The translations under genes and the position numbers were made by a program. From NCBI GenBank assembly GCA_949987565.1, contig OX465111.1, positions 19,347,846 through 19,411,845 on the forward strand: a stretch of DNA of 64,000 nucleotides, in the 5' to 3' direction. Below, piece after piece: positions 61,440 to 64,000 of the stretch. Origin of the DNA: Luidia sarsii (Eukaryota > Echinodermata > Asteroidea > Paxillosida > Luidiidae). Position 1 is the first letter of the stretch. Each line of letters begins with the position of its first letter. A model generated the notes under the pieces. That model searched no databases, was not told where the DNA came from, and saw nothing but the letters and a program-made list of their open reading frames with translations.

Positions 61440-63629
61440 GAGGGGGGAAGTGCGAGTAGTTCGCTGTGCGGTAGTGCCAAGGTCAATGAGGTAAATTCAT
61501 CAACAAAAGAAGGTCCTTACCGGTGATTATATCCCATTAAGAGCTCTGCTGTTGAGAGGTAATCAAGAGCCCTTGTGTAAACAGCTCTGGTGTGGAGAGT
61601 TGAGAACTCTGGTATATGAAGAGCTCTGGTATCAATAATAATAATACAAATTGTCATCAGATTCGGTGAATGAATTCACGGTTAAGCGTTTCATTGAGCT
61701 GTGGTGCGTATTCGCCAAGTCATCGCACCAACAAGTGTCTGCAATCAACCTTGCTGGTATGCCTTGAAGACCTGAACGTATGAGTTTACTTCTATCTTGG
61801 GGAATTGTGGCGACTTCCCTCCCCCCTCCCCAAAAAAGTCCTCCAAATTTGGACTGTTGTGTCCAGGAGGAGTTCAGCCGCCATTTCCCTCCTCTTCCCC
61901 CCTTCCCTCTCCCCCCTCTCCCCGTTCCCCTTGTCCCTATTACTCATCCAGTCCAAAATCACTTCCAGTCCTCGCTTTAGGCCTGTAGCCCTGACCGTTG
62001 TGTCGCGTCCTTGGGCGGCGTGCTTGTCTCTATCGTCGGGGCCTGATCTAATCGGCCCGGACTTATTATTTTGTGTATCGGTGTGTGAGCCTCCCCCCTC
62101 CCCTGCTCCACAGCCGCCGTGGCAGACTGTTGATCCACAGACGACGAGAGGAAGTTATTAATACGCGAACTTGGCGTCAACCCCCCTTTCAAGAATCCAC
62201 ACCTGGGATGCCCCACAGCCGATAAGTTTCTTTTTTACTCTCGGGGCAGCAAATGACATTTCGTCTCCAGAATCCATCCCACCACGATTTGTTCATACAC
62301 TAGCGTCTTCACCATCCCTCTCCCGTCCCTAGTCGAACGGTTGAAAAGTTCAGCGTCGATCGACGCCGAACGTGACGGGGGCTCGCTGACGCGACAGCCG
62401 GTGTCGTACAGCGGCTGTCGACTGCCGGGCCCTATCAGCTGTTTCGGAGGAAAGGGGGGGGAGGGAATTAGTGACGCAGCGATGATGTCACCCAGGCCAT
62501 AACATTGGGTCTTTACTCCCTCTCCATCCCTCCCCTCCCCCCATCATCGGGGCTTCGTCACACTTGGTGTTGAGATAGAGCAGGGGGGAGAGAGGGAGGG
62601 AGAGGCACATGGGCGGATGCTATCGTATTTGTGTTCCATTTACTCGTCCGAACCGCTCCATCCCCCAACAGGAAATTAAATCTGACTAACCAAACTCTAA
62701 CTCGTACCCAGATCGAACGGAGCCTTTTCACCTATGACAAAATATCAACGCACACGGTGCATCTCACTCCAACCAAAACCCACGAGGACTCTTAACGTTT
62801 GAAATGGCTCAACCCACTGGCACTTTGGGGGGAAATGCAGAAAGAAAGAAAAACCACAGACGTCGTTTTGTGGCTCTGTCCATTTGATTTTTCAATCAGG
62901 TTTTGATTATCCGTCTGGGATGATAAAAAAAAAAAATCGTCCGACATTTTGGAGTGTTTATGTTGTCCCCTCTCGCCCAAGAGAAGAACGACGGCTTGTT
63001 CCGGTGGGAACGACGTACGGGGAAAACACTTGGCAGGATTACCAGCAGCCTTGGTGTCAACCCCGGCCCGACCTTCGAGCATGAAAGTCACCCCGTGACC
63101 CGCTGATAGAGATGCTGAAACAGGGAACAGAACCCGTCACAAAAACCACAGCCAAGAGAATTGGCAGACAGGGCTAGAATTGTTCAGACAGTTCTACTCG
63201 TGGCTCAGATTAAGATAGAGCGAATCCCAACGATGACCCTGTCCAGCGGGAGGGACAATCTAGATCCCCCCCAGAACCTCCCCCTCATCATTCTCGAACT
63301 TAGTGACGTCCTTGGTTTGACCTCCGTGTCAGAGTGGAAAGGTCAGACCCCCAGGGCCCCCCTTCTCTGGTTGCCATCTTGGCACTGAGCCGGCATCGGG
63401 AAGTGAAACTCCAATCTTTTGTGAAAGGTTCCCTGTATGTTTATGCTCGGATAAAAATCACACTTTCTCTTCCCGGAAGAATCACAAACAATGATTCCAG
63501 ATCGAAGTTTGTTACATATCCGCGCAGTGCAGTGAACGGTATCTATTGGTGTTGCATGCATAGCAAAAATGTAGCACGAAATTTCTGGCCCATATTCATC
63601 AGTGGTTATACTGTTTACACGAAGGTATA
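61440..63629. other. Downstream intergenic region
   Basis: GAGCTCTG-type repeats (agagctctgg) at about 61540-61625, C/T-rich DNA at about 61800-61950, and purine/pyrimidine patches near 62450-62600. No coding sequence or polyadenylation signal could be firmly assigned. Confidence 0.45.
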
Positions 63630-63852
63630 TGTGACCCGGCACAGCGACATGAGGAATATCCCACCAAAACACTTTTCGAGTAAACAACGCCTAAAGTCAA
63701 AGTATCTTCTCAATTCGATTAAAAATCAATTTTATTTTATTTTTGTATTTTCAGAAAGTTGATGTATTGGAGGAAATTTTGATATCATTTGAAAGCTAAT
63801 GGTACACCCTTTCACATCATTAGAAAATCTGATTATGATGTGCCGGGTCACA
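63630..63852. mobile_element. TA-flanked MITE, TGTGACCCGGCACA family
   Basis: Complete copy: tgtgacccggcacagcgac at the left, tgatgtgccgggtcaca at the right, TATA on both sides. A TA duplication is typical of Tc1/mariner-type elements. Confidence 0.85.
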
Positions 63853-64000
63853 TATAGTCATTCAATGTGTTCTGAAATCGGTCTGAAATCTTGGCTATGT
63901 GTAAGGGAAAAATCCTCTCCTGAGATCGTTCCCAGATGTGTTTGCCCCAAGCTTGCTTGGCAACCTTTTTAAAAAGCGTTTCCCGTTTGGCATAATAATG

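Overview
The window is intron-rich, repeat-dense animal DNA. Its gene content (two lysosomal-type NEU1 sialidases and an ESCRT-I MVB12 subunit), its 0.4-2.4 kb introns full of minisatellites, and its mix of tRNA-like SINEs, hairpin retroposons and MITEs suggest a marine invertebrate, probably a deuterostome such as an echinoderm or a cephalochordate. That placement is an inference; nothing here fixes the species.

Left part (1-24.6 kb). Two tandem NEU1-like genes lie on the minus strand. NEU1-A starts at 6450 and runs off the left edge of the window, with exons 1-5 and the first 31 bases of exon 6 present. NEU1-B (16406 to 7917) is complete in six exons and encodes 376 residues. Splice sites, reading phases and exon lengths agree between the copies (190, 266, 150/147 and 220 bp). 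The short signal-peptide exons were found by hand translation. MVB12 (17365-24533, plus strand, eight exons, 284 residues) starts 958 bp from NEU1-B, head to head. NEU1 works in the lysosome and MVB12 in ESCRT-I sorting into multivesicular bodies, so the divergent pair sits in one endolysosomal theme.

Middle part (24.6-60 kb) is mostly intergenic. The only convincing gene is a single-exon, GC-rich coding region on the minus strand (37416-36184, 410 residues, coiled-coil and disordered). There is a possible first exon of a type II membrane protein at about 49.4 kb and a decayed coding stretch at about 29.0-29.5 kb. The rest is mobile elements and simple repeats.

Right part (60-64 kb). A second single-exon, GC-rich gene (60117-61439, plus strand, 440 residues, central coiled coil) has a near-ideal start context and a GA-repeat leader. 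I do not recognise its family.

Mobile elements are the most informative part of the window. Reading target-site duplications by eye separates several classes: hairpin retroposon families with 8-15 bp duplications, a probable 1.77 kb solo LTR inserted in a 19-bp tandem array, TA-flanked, TTAA-flanked and 8-bp-flanked MITEs, long palindromes, and 75-bp tandem arrays built from the front half of a tRNA-like element.
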